64,000 nt of DNA from Pseudobacter ginsenosidimutans (GCF_007970185.1 NZ_CP042431.1:2356001-2420000); one strand, 5' to 3'; shown: positions 16,945 to 27,030, counted from the first letter of the stretch. Numbers and translations: made by a program. The notes: a model not told the origin generated them from the letters alone.

Positions 16945-17259
16945 ATGTTTCCAAATCCTAAGAAAGCGACCGGAGCTTTATGGGCCGTCATGCTCATTAG
17001 CGCCTGCAGCTTTTGTCAGACTCTATTTGTTACAACGCCAGTTGTAACTCACCATGTGACTACAGGTTCCGTGACCAGTCCCCGTCTGAAAGGATCAATC
17101 CATCTGCGTGCTACGTACCATTCTATAGTTCCACTGTCCATCCCCATTATCAGTAATGTTTCTTCACTCTTTCCTGCAGAAATTTTCTGTGGAAAACACT
17201 TCTGTTGCTTTACAGCAATAAAGTCAAAGACACCCTTAACGCCTAAACGATGTGTATGA
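16945..17259 (+). CDS. Doubtful small lipoprotein-like ORF
   Basis: From ATG 16945 the frame encodes 104 residues beginning MFPNPKKATGALWAVMLISA followed by Cys, which resembles a lipoprotein signal with an ISAC lipobox. The rest has no recognisable domain and is rich in Thr, Val and Cys. Its last 10 bp overlap the start of the large gene at 17250. It may instead be a non-coding leader; an upstream ATG at 16876 adds 23 residues without improving the signal. The stretch 16762-16944 shows only a TAATTTG at 16806-16812. Confidence 0.3.
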   Translation: MFPNPKKATGALWAVMLISACSFCQTLFVTTPVVTHHVTTGSVTSPRLKGSIHLRATYHSIVPLSIPIISNVSSLFPAEIFCGKHFCCFTAIKSKTPLTPKRCV

Positions 17260-20200
17260 ACGATTTTTTACGAAAACAAATGATGATGTGGATGCTGGCA
17301 ATGATCCTGGTTGCCGGATTTACGTTGGATGCAATGTCACAAGCTACAGTCAGCCGTCCCTTTGCTGTGGGTACGGGTAATTGTGGAACAGGAACGCAGA
17401 TGATCCACTTTTACCATTACAATCCGAGCAGTAACCAGCTTACGAGCGATGTAACGTTGAAGTGTACCCCACAACTCAAAGCAGGGAACATTTCAGGTAA
17501 TAACATGTTCAGCTCTTACAACTCGGGTGTGTCTTTCAATCCTGCGGATCAGAAAATTTACTACCTGCTGACTTCCACCTACCAGGGGCAGCCCCGCACC
17601 TATGTCTGGAGCTGGCCTTTAGGCACCTGTCCGGCAAACGGCAGTAGCAGGCTGGATACAATGATCGCTTTCAAGAGTTATATTCTGGCAATGGTATTCG
17701 ATACCGATGGAAAAGGCTACCTGCTTGAATTCTCCACCGGCTCCGCTCCTTATCAGACATACATACGCTCCATCGATTTTACAACAGGCGTAGTAGGGGG
17801 AAGAGATAACCTGGTACTCACCGGGGGAGCTAAGATCTGGGATTCGGGAAGCGGCGATATCACGATCTCTCCGGGTGGTCAGATGTTTTTTGTGGTGGAC
17901 AATAAATTATTCACGCCCGATTACCGGAATTATGAAGGTACAGGCAAGAACCTCACCACTACCTATATCGATACTGTAAAAACGTCCGGTAATCTTGTAG
18001 GACTTACTTATTCTAATGGCGAAATGATCGGGACCTGGACTACTTCCGGTTGTCCGTTCTATATCATCAACCCTCTCACAGGCGCGCGTTCCAATGTAAA
18101 CAAACCTACAGGTGTATATGCTGCCAATGACCTGGCAACAGTTGTTTCGGGTGTGGGTTCTGCAAAAAGACTGGTTTCGGTTACACCTACAGGTGTGCCG
18201 GACCAATATGAAGTGGAGTATGATGTATATGTTCAGAACTATGGCAACGTCCCTATAACGAGTGTAAAGGTGATGGACAATCTTGCCAATATCAATGGAG
18301 CAGCAAACGTAACACTTAACCAGGTTTCATTCGTGAACAACCCGGCAGGTTTAACACTCAATCCCGCTTATGATGGCAAAACCAATACCACACTGGTCAA
18401 TACCGGCACCATCAAAGCATGGCCAGTTGCAGAGAATCACGCTACTATCCGCATCAGGGCTACACTGAGTAATATCCAGGCAGGTGTGATCTACAATAAC
18501 AGCGCATATGTAACCGCCACTGGATTCAGCAATGCTGCACTGAAAGATTCATCCACCAATGGCCCGGACCCGGATCTCAACTCCAACGACAAACCGGATG
18601 ATGTGGGTGAGAACCAGCCAACGCCCCTGCTGATCTCTGTGACGGCGCAAACGCCGCCCTGTTCAGCATTACAGAAGATTTTATATACGGAGAACTTTGG
18701 TACAGGAAGTAATACAACAACATTGCCGAAATCAAGCTCTTCTACTGAATATACAGGTTCAACCACACAGCCATTACTGATAGACCGCTATATGCTGACC
18801 TCCAATGCCAACAACGGTGATAATGGAAGATGGATCAATCTTGCAGATCATACTACCGGCACTGGCAGAATGATGGTTGTGAATGCCGATGCAGATAATA
18901 AAGTGTTCTTCAAAGATGCGATAGGCGCACTCTGTCCGGGACAACAATATTCCATGTTCTTCTATGCTGCATTCCTTGGTAACAATAATTACAGCACGGT
19001 CTGTGACGCCTTCGGTGGTTTCAGGTATCCCCGTGTGATGATGACCATTCGAGATGCGGTAACGGGCATGGTGATTACACAAATTGCCACGGCAGATATC
19101 ACCAACACCAGCTGGCAGCAATACGGTTTGAAATGGGTGATGCCTCCGGGTTATACCAATGGCGTTACTTTTGAATTGTCCAACGATGCGCATGGTGGTT
19201 GTGGTAACGATATCGCCATCGATGATATTCAATTCGGTTCCTGTGATCCCATGCCAACTGTATCAACGGTAGCCCCCACTGCGGGTTGTATCGGATTTGC
19301 CACCAATTTCTGGGCACAACCCAATGATCCTGCTGTGATCCCCGGACCTAAAGAATTCCAGTGGCAGGTTAGTGCAAACGGAACAACCGGATGGTCCAAT
19401 ATCGGTAGTGTAACCACTTCACAGATGTATACTATCAGTTCACTTTCGGCAACTGATATCAATAAATATTATCGTGTGATCATGGCAGCCCAGGGAAATA
19501 TGTCTTCCACTGCCTGCCGCGATACTTCCGATGCTTTCCTGCTGACAGGTAAAGCCACTTCCTCTGCCCCCTCTTCAGCTTCAAAGAACAAGCTGAGGAT
19601 CTGCCCCGGAGAATCAGTTACGCTTCGCGTCAATGGCGGGACTCTGGGCACCAATGCAGTGTACAGATGGTATGCAGGTGGCTGTGGAACCGGCACTGCT
19701 GTTGGAACAGGCGCTACGATTTCTGTTTCCCCTTCATCCAGTACCACTTATTATGTGAGGATCGAAGGCGATTGTAACGCCACTTCCTGTGTTAGTGTGG
19801 CCGTTCCCGTTATCTGCGATATCGATCGCGATGACGATGGGATCCTGGATACAGACGAAAGCGGCGGTGTGGATGTATTTGCCGATGATGATTTCGATGG
19901 CATCGAAAACTACAGGGATAACAATACAGCCGGCTTTGTTGATACCAATGGTGATGGGATCGATGACCGCTATGACCGCGACCTGGACGGAGTGATCAAT
20001 GCACTCGATCTCGATAGCGATAATGATGGTATTCCGGATGTAGTGGAAGCCGGTGGTGTGGATGCCAACGGAGATGGAAGGATCGATAACTTCACCGATG
20101 CCGATGGTGATGGCCTCTCCGATAACGTAGATGCGGCAGTGGGTGTAGCAGGCTCTATTGGTCTCGGCCTCGCTGATTTTGACGGAGATGGTATCCCCAA

Positions 20201-21698
20201 TCAATTTGATCTCGACAGTGATAATGATGGCATTACCGATATCCGTGAAGCACTCGGTACTGATGCTAATAATGATGGAAAAGTGGATAATACTGCCGAC
20301 TCGGATGGCGATGGCTTTGCCAATATCGTAGACCAGGATTCGAATAACGATGGCGTTGCCGATGCAGGCCAGAAAGCATTGCTTCGCACAGGACCGGACA
20401 GCAATAACGACGGAAGACCGGATAACTATCCTTATAAGAATTTAGACAGGGACGCACGCCCCAACCCATACGACCTCGACAGTGATGGCGATGGCATCAC
20501 TGATGTACGTGAAGCAGGATTCCCGGATACAGACAATAATGGTCTGTCAGATGGTCCACGCGGCGCAACCACCGGATGGAGCACTGCCATCGATGCGCTG
20601 GCTGGTCCCCTTGCCTTACGCAACAGCGATACCGATCCTGCAGGAGCCAACAATCCTGATTACCTCGACATCGATTCCGATAACGATGGTATCCCGGATA
20701 ATATCGAAGCGCCACCTACAGGAAATTACCGTATGCCAATGGGCACAGACATTGATGGAGATGGTATCGATGACAGGTATGATAATATTTCCGGTTTCGG
20801 CGGTAACGGAATTACGCCCCACGATCTGGATACCGATGGCATCCCTGATTACATCGATACCGATTCAGATGGAGATGGATTGAATGATGTGGTGGAAGGA
20901 AATGATTTCAACGGCAACCTCAAAGCAGACGATGATGTTAGCCTTACCAATCAGGATACGGATGGTGATGGTCTCGATAATCGTTTCGATGCAGACAATT
21001 CATCACCCAAAGGAACTTCGCAGTTCATCGGTGCACTCGGATCTGTGAATGGCGATCCTTCGCCGGGTACTCGCTCCACTTTGCAGAGCACATATTCTAC
21101 ACAACCGAACCGCGACTGGCGTTATCTGGGTACTGTATTGGATGTGAGCATTCTCAGCTTTACAGGTAATCTCCGGAAGGAAACAGTGAAACTGAGCTGG
21201 CGCGTTACTTCGGACAAGCCCGTAACACATTTCATTGTTGAACGCAGTGTGGATGGCGCTAACTTCAGCAAGATCGCGGAAGTTCCTGGCAGCAATAATC
21301 TCAACGCTCCTGTAACTTTCAATTACAATGATGATATCAGCAGCCTGAACGTGAAAGCGGTGTATTACCGTGTAACGGCGGTAAGTCCTGAGAATGGTCT
21401 GAAATCAACGCAGATACTTACCATAAAACGCCAGGGCCTGACCTACGAATTAAGCATCAATCCTAACCCGGCAAGGAACAATGCAAGCATCAGCATGAGC
21501 GTGAAACGCGATGCCAGCATCGATGTGAATGTGATAGATGCTGCCGGTAAGGTTGTGCTTCGTCAGAAACAACAGGTCTATGCCGGTACCAACAGCTTCC
21601 CGATTGAAGGAATACACAGGCTCCCGGACGGAATGTACAATGTGATGGTGAAATCCGGAGATGATATTCAGTACAGGAAATTAGTCATTCAGCGATAA
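17250..21698 (+). CDS. Very large T9SS-exported DUF11/thrombospondin-type-3 protein
   Basis: A 1482-residue protein with a signal peptide (MMMWMLAMILVAGFTLDAMSQ). Regions in order: propeller-like (about 30-300), DUF11 (about 310-450), carbohydrate-binding-like jelly roll (about 475-665, ending GGCGNDIAIDDIQFGSC), two Ig-like modules (about 667-850), and a long run of calcium-binding thrombospondin type 3 repeats (about 856-1255, with many DxDxDG motifs such as DLDSDNDGIPD). An FN3-like module (THFIVERSVDGANF) and a sorting domain (SINPNPARNNASISM) follow. It is a probable calcium-stiffened surface adhesin. It is by far the largest gene in the window. Confidence 0.88.
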   Translation: MCMNDFLRKQMMMWMLAMILVAGFTLDAMSQATVSRPFAVGTGNCGTGTQMIHFYHYNPSSNQLTSDVTLKCTPQLKAGNISGNNMFSSYNSGVSFNPADQKIYYLLTSTYQGQPRTYVWSWPLGTCPANGSSRLDTMIAFKSYILAMVFDTDGKGYLLEFSTGSAPYQTYIRSIDFTTGVVGGRDNLVLTGGAKIWDSGSGDITISPGGQMFFVVDNKLFTPDYRNYEGTGKNLTTTYIDTVKTSGNLVGLTYSNGEMIGTWTTSGCPFYIINPLTGARSNVNKPTGVYAANDLATVVSGVGSAKRLVSVTPTGVPDQYEVEYDVYVQNYGNVPITSVKVMDNLANINGAANVTLNQVSFVNNPAGLTLNPAYDGKTNTTLVNTGTIKAWPVAENHATIRIRATLSNIQAGVIYNNSAYVTATGFSNAALKDSSTNGPDPDLNSNDKPDDVGENQPTPLLISVTAQTPPCSALQKILYTENFGTGSNTTTLPKSSSSTEYTGSTTQPLLIDRYMLTSNANNGDNGRWINLADHTTGTGRMMVVNADADNKVFFKDAIGALCPGQQYSMFFYAAFLGNNNYSTVCDAFGGFRYPRVMMTIRDAVTGMVITQIATADITNTSWQQYGLKWVMPPGYTNGVTFELSNDAHGGCGNDIAIDDIQFGSCDPMPTVSTVAPTAGCIGFATNFWAQPNDPAVIPGPKEFQWQVSANGTTGWSNIGSVTTSQMYTISSLSATDINKYYRVIMAAQGNMSSTACRDTSDAFLLTGKATSSAPSSASKNKLRICPGESVTLRVNGGTLGTNAVYRWYAGGCGTGTAVGTGATISVSPSSSTTYYVRIEGDCNATSCVSVAVPVICDIDRDDDGILDTDESGGVDVFADDDFDGIENYRDNNTAGFVDTNGDGIDDRYDRDLDGVINALDLDSDNDGIPDVVEAGGVDANGDGRIDNFTDADGDGLSDNVDAAVGVAGSIGLGLADFDGDGIPNQFDLDSDNDGITDIREALGTDANNDGKVDNTADSDGDGFANIVDQDSNNDGVADAGQKALLRTGPDSNNDGRPDNYPYKNLDRDARPNPYDLDSDGDGITDVREAGFPDTDNNGLSDGPRGATTGWSTAIDALAGPLALRNSDTDPAGANNPDYLDIDSDNDGIPDNIEAPPTGNYRMPMGTDIDGDGIDDRYDNISGFGGNGITPHDLDTDGIPDYIDTDSDGDGLNDVVEGNDFNGNLKADDDVSLTNQDTDGDGLDNRFDADNSSPKGTSQFIGALGSVNGDPSPGTRSTLQSTYSTQPNRDWRYLGTVLDVSILSFTGNLRKETVKLSWRVTSDKPVTHFIVERSVDGANFSKIAEVPGSNNLNAPVTFNYNDDISSLNVKAVYYRVTAVSPENGLKSTQILTIKRQGLTYELSINPNPARNNASISMSVKRDASIDVNVIDAAGKVVLRQKQQVYAGTNSFPIEGIHRLPDGMYNVMVKSGDDIQYRKLVIQR

Positions 21699-21718
21699 TT
21701 GGATTTTATTCTATGAAA

Positions 21719-21750
21719 AATTAGGGCCTCAATTTTGAGGCCCTAATTTT
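21719..21750. terminator. Bidirectional intrinsic terminator
   Basis: AATTAGGGCCTCAA and TTGAGGCCCTAATT form a perfect 14-base stem with a two-base TT between them, followed by TTTT. It separates the large surface-protein gene from the converging acyltransferase pseudogene. Confidence 0.92.
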
Positions 21751-21758
21751 TTGCATTA

Positions 21759-22932
21759 TTACCTGTATGATGGGGCAGGTATTTGTACTTCTTCCAATGC
21801 ACCTGGCTTTGCCGGCTCGAATTTCTTTTTGAACTTAAGGAATTTCAATTCGATGAAGCGGTAAGACAGGTAGGAAATCAAAATGGTAAGGCCGCCTGCA
21901 ACGAGATAAATAAGCACAGTGGACCACAACGGTGTTAGTTTGGGGAGGATATTCTTCAGGAATATCATTACTACAAACAATACAATGCTATGGTACATGT
22001 AAATACCGTAAGAAATATTTCCCAGGAAGTCCAGCACTTTATTATCTGTGTTAATAATTGTTTTGGGATTGGCGGAAATATTCAGAATAAGCCAAATGAA
22101 CAGGATGCTTGTAATAATTACAGACAAGGAGCTGTTAAACAAGCCGCCATATACAATGCCTACCCAGCCTGTATTCTCCAGTAGGGATCTGTGAAATACG
22201 AGGCGTGCAATAATGATTGCCAGAAGTGAGAACTGAGCGGCAATACTGAAAACCTTCGATCTCAAAACCTGTTCTTTATAATTGTAAAGAAGCCAGGCTC
22301 CCAGGCCTCCGATACTCATGGCTTCAAACTTCAATGATTTTACAAATGATAAAATAATTGAAGTGGTGGGGTTTGAGGAGTCAAAATAATCATAGCTAAC
22401 GTAAAAGATCATCCGAATTGTAATAATGAACAGGAAGATAAAAAGGAGGAATCTTTTGAAATATTTTACTACCGGCGCCCAGAAAAGGTAAAATTGCTCT
22501 TCAACACCAATTGACCACAACGGAGCAAGGAACGTGGATCCCCAAAGACTAAGCTATTACCGGAAACGGAAATGAATAATCTATGTGCATGAACCTGACT
22601 GCTACCGGAATAAGTACAAGGCCAATGATCAGGATAATATAATAAAGCGGCCATATTCTGAGAACACGCCTCATGTAGAAGCTTTTGATATTGATGGTGC
22701 CGGTATCTCTGTCTTCTTCCAATAATAAATATGTAATAAGAAAGCCACTTAATACAAAGAAGAATTCTACGGCCAGATGCCCACAGTTGAAAAGACTATA
22801 ATCTTTCAGATTGAAGAGACCATATTTAACGCGGATCAATTCTGCATGGAGCATCAATACCAAAAAGGCTGCAATAAAACGCAGGCCGTTCAGACCTTTG
22901 AAATAGGTCTTGGGTTGGTGAATGTTTTTCAC
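21759..22932 (-). pseudogene. Broken acyltransferase-3 (OafA/YrhL-like) gene
   Basis: The 5' part (22932-22549) encodes the family's N-terminus: LNGLRFIAAFLVLMLHAEL with the catalytic His, VEFFFVLSGFLITYLLL, and MRRVLRIWPLYYIILIIG, then stops. The 3' part (about 22548-21759) continues in another frame with LSLWGSTFLAPLWSIGVEEQ and about seven more membrane segments. Compared with related proteins, roughly 15-20 residues that normally contain a PN-A motif seem to be missing at the junction (about 22550), so I infer a small out-of-frame deletion rather than a one-base slip. An intact enzyme would acylate a surface sugar from the inner membrane. Translation of the whole product is not possible as read. 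Confidence 0.78.
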
Positions 22933-23013
22933 TGGTTGGGGTTAGGGGTAAATAACTATGGCGTAAAATACAAATTTTAAATACATCTGCATATATGTCT
23001 GAAATTTGCCCGA

Positions 23014-24000
23014 TTACCAGTTGAAATAAAGTGTAATATTTCCAACCTCGTGGCTCTTAACTCCTTTCACATAAGCAGAAAGTATCTTTTGTGTAAATGA
23101 TATACCAAAGTTCCCATGGGATAGTACCAGGCCATAATCCAGCGATGCAGTGAATCTTTTTATATCGGGCGTCACCACTTTGTATTTGTCCAGCACGATG
23201 CCTCCCTGCAAAAGTGCATTGTAGGCAATGAACCTGGCAGCAGGTTTTGCAAAAGCGTATACCTGCCAGCGCCCGTTCTTGCTGGATTGGGGAGGAGTGC
23301 CGGTGTGGGCCATCAATCCTCGGAAATAAGGTTTCATTTTTCCGGTGCGCACAATGGCATAGGCTTCCACGCCATCCGTCATAGTACCTGCATACGCACG
23401 CGCCCCACCGATCAGCTCTGCGAAATTGTTCCCGATCACCTGTTTTTCCGCTGCTAACTCCAGGTTCAGGAGAATATCGTTTGGCAATTGATTTTCCCAG
23501 CCCATCGGTTGTTGGGTTCCGGTAAGCCGGTGTACGAATTCCTGGATCTCCCGTGCTCCTGAAGCCGGGCCGATCATACCGCCCATGATCCTGGCCTGGA
23601 AACTATACTTCTTTTGCTCGTTGTAAGAGTAAGAGGAGAAATGTCCCAATACAGCCCCTGCATAAGGATAATCATTGTGAATGGGCGCTTCGGCTTTGGT
23701 ATTGTTGGGCGTGAACATCAGGTGCATGAGCCCGGTGCCATATATGTTGATGGCATCAGCGCCGGCTTTGGGCGCCCATCTTTCCAGGAAGAATGTGTGG
23801 GTTTTCCTGGTGTAGAAATAATCGATGAAAGTTCCCGCTGTATAGGCTTTATCGGTCCCCTGCCCGCGGATATTGATGAAGTCTTCATCCACTGAGATCC
23901 TGAGCTGACGACGGTATTCTCCTTTCGTTTGTGCATGCAGGATATTGAAGAAACCTGCGATCAGTAATACAATGGTACAATATGGCCAGAGTTTTTTCAT
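23014..24000 (-). CDS. LpxR-like lipid A 3'-O-deacylase
   Basis: A 328-residue outer-membrane protein with a signal peptide (YCTIVLLIAGFFNILHAQ). Family hallmarks: DEDFINIRGQGTDKAYTAG near the N-terminus, NDYPYAGA in the middle, and GPASGAREIQEFVHRLTG followed by PMGWENQLPND, which holds the conserved Ser, Gly and the catalytic His. In Salmonella LpxR this fold is a 12-strand barrel that removes the 3'-acyloxyacyl group of lipid A. The first active-site Asn of the enterobacterial enzyme is Glu or Asp here, which may mean altered activity. It stands alone between the broken acyltransferase and pdxA. Confidence 0.8.
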   Translation of the reverse strand: MKKLWPYCTIVLLIAGFFNILHAQTKGEYRRQLRISVDEDFINIRGQGTDKAYTAGTFIDYFYTRKTHTFFLERWAPKAGADAINIYGTGLMHLMFTPNNTKAEAPIHNDYPYAGAVLGHFSSYSYNEQKKYSFQARIMGGMIGPASGAREIQEFVHRLTGTQQPMGWENQLPNDILLNLELAAEKQVIGNNFAELIGGARAYAGTMTDGVEAYAIVRTGKMKPYFRGLMAHTGTPPQSSKNGRWQVYAFAKPAARFIAYNALLQGGIVLDKYKVVTPDIKRFTASLDYGLVLSHGNFGISFTQKILSAYVKGVKSHEVGNITLYFNW

Positions 24001-24065
24001 CCTTTGTTCCGTTTTAGGAGCAATGGACTGAAAAATTATGCCAGGGGGGCGAACAAAAAATGGAA

Positions 24066-25169
24066 TTATCCTTCGCTGTCTTCCGATAATTCGATCTTTT
24101 CATCCACTGCATTGGCGAGAAGCTGGTTGGTCATTTTCTTCAGTGGGTTCTTGTGGTTCTCCACGTATTCGCTTCTTTGCTGGATGATATCGATACACTC
24201 GTAAATAGCAGTGAGGAAAGAGGAGTGATCCGCTTTGTTCTTACCGGCAATATCGAAGGCTGTACCATGATCGGGAGATGTTCTTACAGCAGGCAGGCCG
24301 GCAGTATAGTTCACGCCTTCGCCGATGGCGAGGGATTTGAAAGGGATCAGGCCCTGGTCGTGATACATAGCCAGAACAGCATCGAATTTCTCGAACTGTC
24401 TGCGTGCGAAGAAAGCATCGGGACTGAATGGTCCGATCACCATCATATTGCGTTTGGCTTCCTTGATGGCTGGTTTGATGATCTCATCCTCTTCTTTTCC
24501 GATCAGTCCTTCATCACCTGCATGGGGATTGAGTCCCAGTACTGCAATCTTCGGTTTATCGATACCGAAATCGCGGATCAGTGAATTGTTGAGGATATTC
24601 AGTTTGGAGAGTATGTTCTCACGTGTAACATATTTGGCGGCTTCGGCCAGTGGCACATGCTCGCTGAGCAGCGCTACCCGGAAATTGCCGGAGGTCATCA
24701 GCATCAGTACATCCTGCATGCCGAAAGCATTTTTCAGGAAAGGTGTATGACCTGTATAATTGAACTCTGATGATTGTACGTTCTTCTTGTGGATAGGCGC
24801 CGTTACCAGCCCCTGGATCTTTTGTTCCTTCAAAGCCTGCACTGCAGCCATGAGGGATTTTACTGCGTATTTGCCGGCCACATCGGTGAGCTGGCCCGGC
24901 TGAATGTTCACATCTTCCTCCCAGCAGTTGAAGATATTGATCTGCTTGTGGTTGATCCGTGTGAAGTCTTTGATGTTCTGATAATTGAAATTGGTATCGG
25001 GGATGCCTTTGCGATAGAAGTTGATCACCTTGTTGGAGGTGAAGATAATGGGGGTGCACATTTCCAGTATCCGGTGGTCGGCAAAGGTCTTGATCACTAA
25101 TTCCGGTCCGATGCCATTCAGGTCGCCGATGGAAATGCCGATTACTGGTTTGTGTTGTTGTGCACTCAT
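24066..25169 (-). CDS. pdxA: 4-hydroxythreonine-4-phosphate dehydrogenase
   Basis: A 367-residue cytoplasmic enzyme of vitamin B6 (pyridoxal phosphate) synthesis, which oxidises 4-phosphohydroxy-L-threonine with NAD. The start MSAQQHKPVIGISIGDLNGIG, the metal-binding histidines in TAPIHKKN, YTGHTPFL and AMYHDQGLIPFKSLA, and the SPDHGTAFDIAGK segment are all conserved. The C-terminus has an acidic tail (DEKIELSEDSEG). It is transcribed divergently from rsmA with only 42 bp between the starts. Confidence 0.95.
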   Translation of the reverse strand: MSAQQHKPVIGISIGDLNGIGPELVIKTFADHRILEMCTPIIFTSNKVINFYRKGIPDTNFNYQNIKDFTRINHKQINIFNCWEEDVNIQPGQLTDVAGKYAVKSLMAAVQALKEQKIQGLVTAPIHKKNVQSSEFNYTGHTPFLKNAFGMQDVLMLMTSGNFRVALLSEHVPLAEAAKYVTRENILSKLNILNNSLIRDFGIDKPKIAVLGLNPHAGDEGLIGKEEDEIIKPAIKEAKRNMMVIGPFSPDAFFARRQFEKFDAVLAMYHDQGLIPFKSLAIGEGVNYTAGLPAVRTSPDHGTAFDIAGKNKADHSSFLTAIYECIDIIQQRSEYVENHKNPLKKMTNQLLANAVDEKIELSEDSEG

Positions 25170-25197
25170 ATTGAATAATTCAGGGGCCTAAATTACG

Positions 25198-25205
25198 TAT
25201 TTTTG
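25198..25205 (+). promoter_or_regulatory. -7 promoter box of rsmA
   Basis: TATTTTTG fits the TAnnTTTG box. It ends 6 bp before the rsmA start codon, so transcription would begin at or within a few bases of the ATG (near-leaderless mRNA). The best -33 candidate, TTG at 25171-25173, is 24 bp away, slightly long. Confidence 0.45.
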
Positions 25206-25211
25206 CTGCTC

Positions 25212-25964
25212 ATGTATACACTTAAAAAATCCCTGGGGCAGCATTTTCTGAAGGATGAGAGTATCTGCCAGCGTATTGTGCAGTCTTTGGAGGAATATCC
25301 TTTTGAAAAATTGCTGGAAGTGGGGCCCGGCGGGGGCGCGCTTACGAAGTACCTGGTCAGGCTGCCGGGTATCGATTTCCGCTGTGTGGAGCTGGACGAT
25401 GAGAAAGTGGCCTGGCTGCTGAAAAATTACCCTGCACTGGAGGGAAAGATCATCCATAAAAGTGTCCTGGACATCGATCCGCCCTTTGAAGGCACTTTTA
25501 CCGTGGTGGGCAATTTCCCCTACAATATCTCTACCGAGATCCTTTTCAAGGTACAGGAATGGCGTGCGCAGATAGGATCGATGGTAGGCATGTTCCAGAA
25601 AGAAGTGGCGCAGCGCGTGGCCGCCAGAGAGGGTAACAAGGTTTATGGAGTTACCAGCGTGCTGATGCAGGCTTACTTCAAAGTGGATTATCTTTTCGAA
25701 GTGGATGAGGAGGCTTTCAATCCTCCTCCCAAAGTGAAAAGCGCGGTGATCCGCATGACGCCGCTCAAAGAACCCGTTAACATCCGTAGCGATAAACATC
25801 TTTCCCTGTTGGTGAAAACTGCGTTCAATCAAAGACGTAAGACACTCCGGAATGCCGTGAAAGGGTTGTTCGAACCGGATAAATTGCAGGACGGAATTTT
25901 CAACAAAAGAGCAGAACAATTGTCCGTTGCTGATTTTGCAGCACTGACATTTACAATGAGATAA
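25212..25964 (+). CDS. rsmA: 16S rRNA dimethyladenosine transferase
   Basis: I start at ATG 25212 ([16 protein letters not shown]), the family's usual N-terminus, giving 250 residues. The SAM-binding motif is [10 protein letters not shown], the acidic residue is in CVELDDEKV, and NFPYNIST is the NLPY-type catalytic motif (Leu to Phe). The C-terminal helical domain contains [14 protein letters not shown] sequence and [13 protein letters not shown]. The enzyme dimethylates two adjacent adenines near the 3' end of 16S rRNA during ribosome assembly. The next gene begins one base after its stop codon. Confidence 0.96.
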   Translation: MYTLKKSLGQHFLKDESICQRIVQSLEEYPFEKLLEVGPGGGALTKYLVRLPGIDFRCVELDDEKVAWLLKNYPALEGKIIHKSVLDIDPPFEGTFTVVGNFPYNISTEILFKVQEWRAQIGSMVGMFQKEVAQRVAAREGNKVYGVTSVLMQAYFKVDYLFEVDEEAFNPPPKVKSAVIRMTPLKEPVNIRSDKHLSLLVKTAFNQRRKTLRNAVKGLFEPDKLQDGIFNKRAEQLSVADFAALTFTMR

Positions 25965-25965
25965 A

Positions 25966-26889
25966 ATGAAGAAAGTCATTATCACCGCCAGGGTGCACCC
26001 ATTCCTCATAGAACAGTTGACGGCCAGAGGATTTGAACCGGAATATCTTCCCTCCATTACTTACGAAGAGCTCAGTGAAAAGATCGGCGGTGTTACCGGG
26101 CTGATCATTACCACCCGGTTGAAGATCGACAGGCCCATGCTGGAAAAGGCAGGCCAGCTGAAATGGATCGGCCGGCTGGGCAGTGGCATGGAACTGATTG
26201 ATGTGTCGTATGCAGAGAGCAAAGGCATCCTCTGTGTGAGCAGTCCTGAAGGCAATCGCAATGCTGTTGCCGAACATGTTCTCGGCATGTTGCTCAACCT
26301 CATGAATAAGATCACACTGAGCCAGCGCGAGGTACAGGAATTCAAGTGGGTACGTGATGCCAATCGTGGCACCGAGCTGAGTGGAAAAACAGTTGGGATT
26401 ATCGGATACGGAAATACAGGAAGCGCTTTTGCCAGGCTGCTGGAACCATTTGGTGTTACAGTACTGGCTTACGATAAATACAACCAGGGATTTGCAAAAG
26501 GATTTGTGCACGAAGCCAACCCCGAACAGATCGCCCGCTATGCCGATGTGATCAGCATGCATTTGCCGCTGACCGACGAAACTTTCCATTATGCCAACGA
26601 TGCGTTTTTCAATTCATTGAAGAACAAGCCGTATTTCCTGAATGCCAGCAGGGGCAAGGTGCATGATACGGCAGCGGTGATCACGGCCCTGAAAAATGGG
26701 GTTATTGCAGGTGCAGGGCTTGATGTGCTTGAAAATGAAAAGCTTGATCTTTATACTGAAAAAGAGAAGGAGCAATTGCAATGGCTCACTGCACAACCCA
26801 ATGTGATAGTGACCCCGCACATAGCCGGATACAGCCATGAAGCCTTCTATAAAATGGCGGCCGTAACGTTGGAAAAATTGAAATTGTAG
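25966..26889 (+). CDS. D-2-hydroxyacid dehydrogenase (phosphoglycerate dehydrogenase-like)
   Basis: A 307-residue NAD-dependent dehydrogenase. The Rossmann motif is [14 protein letters not shown], the catalytic Arg is in [10 protein letters not shown], the Glu region is [13 protein letters not shown], and the catalytic His is in [12 protein letters not shown]. It lacks the ACT domain of full-length SerA, so serine synthesis is possible but not proven. It follows rsmA by one base. Confidence 0.88.
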   Translation: MKKVIITARVHPFLIEQLTARGFEPEYLPSITYEELSEKIGGVTGLIITTRLKIDRPMLEKAGQLKWIGRLGSGMELIDVSYAESKGILCVSSPEGNRNAVAEHVLGMLLNLMNKITLSQREVQEFKWVRDANRGTELSGKTVGIIGYGNTGSAFARLLEPFGVTVLAYDKYNQGFAKGFVHEANPEQIARYADVISMHLPLTDETFHYANDAFFNSLKNKPYFLNASRGKVHDTAAVITALKNGVIAGAGLDVLENEKLDLYTEKEKEQLQWLTAQPNVIVTPHIAGYSHEAFYKMAAVTLEKLKL

Positions 26890-26913
26890 AAAGGTTTATA
26901 AGGAGAAATCCAT

Positions 26914-27026
26914 TATATTTGCTTTGAACATAATCGTGCAACGCTTCAGCACCCACTGAGGCGTTGTTCTTTTTTTCTATTTTCGGAAGCAATAAAAAAA
27001 AACGCTTCCTGCAAAAAGAAGGAGGT
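26914..27026 (+). promoter_or_regulatory. greA leader region with candidate promoter and strong RBS
   Basis: TATATTTG (26914-26921) fits the -7 box; its -33 partner is weak. Transcripts from it would meet a terminator at 26939-26977 and then a second inverted repeat GGAAGC/GCTTCC (26985-26990, 27004-27009) around an A-tract. AAGGAGG (27019-27025) lies 5 bp before the greA ATG and is a full Shine-Dalgarno sequence, uncommon in this phylum. GGAAGC could also pair with GCTTC in the terminator's 5' arm, giving an alternative fold. Confidence 0.45.
26939..26977 (+). terminator. Intrinsic terminator ahead of greA
   Basis: CAACGCTTCAG and CTGAGGCGTTG form an 11-base stem (one G-T pair) with a six-base loop, followed by TTCTTTTTTT. 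It may simply end the dehydrogenase transcript, or act as an attenuator in the greA leader. Confidence 0.85.
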
Positions 27027-27030
27027 TACA

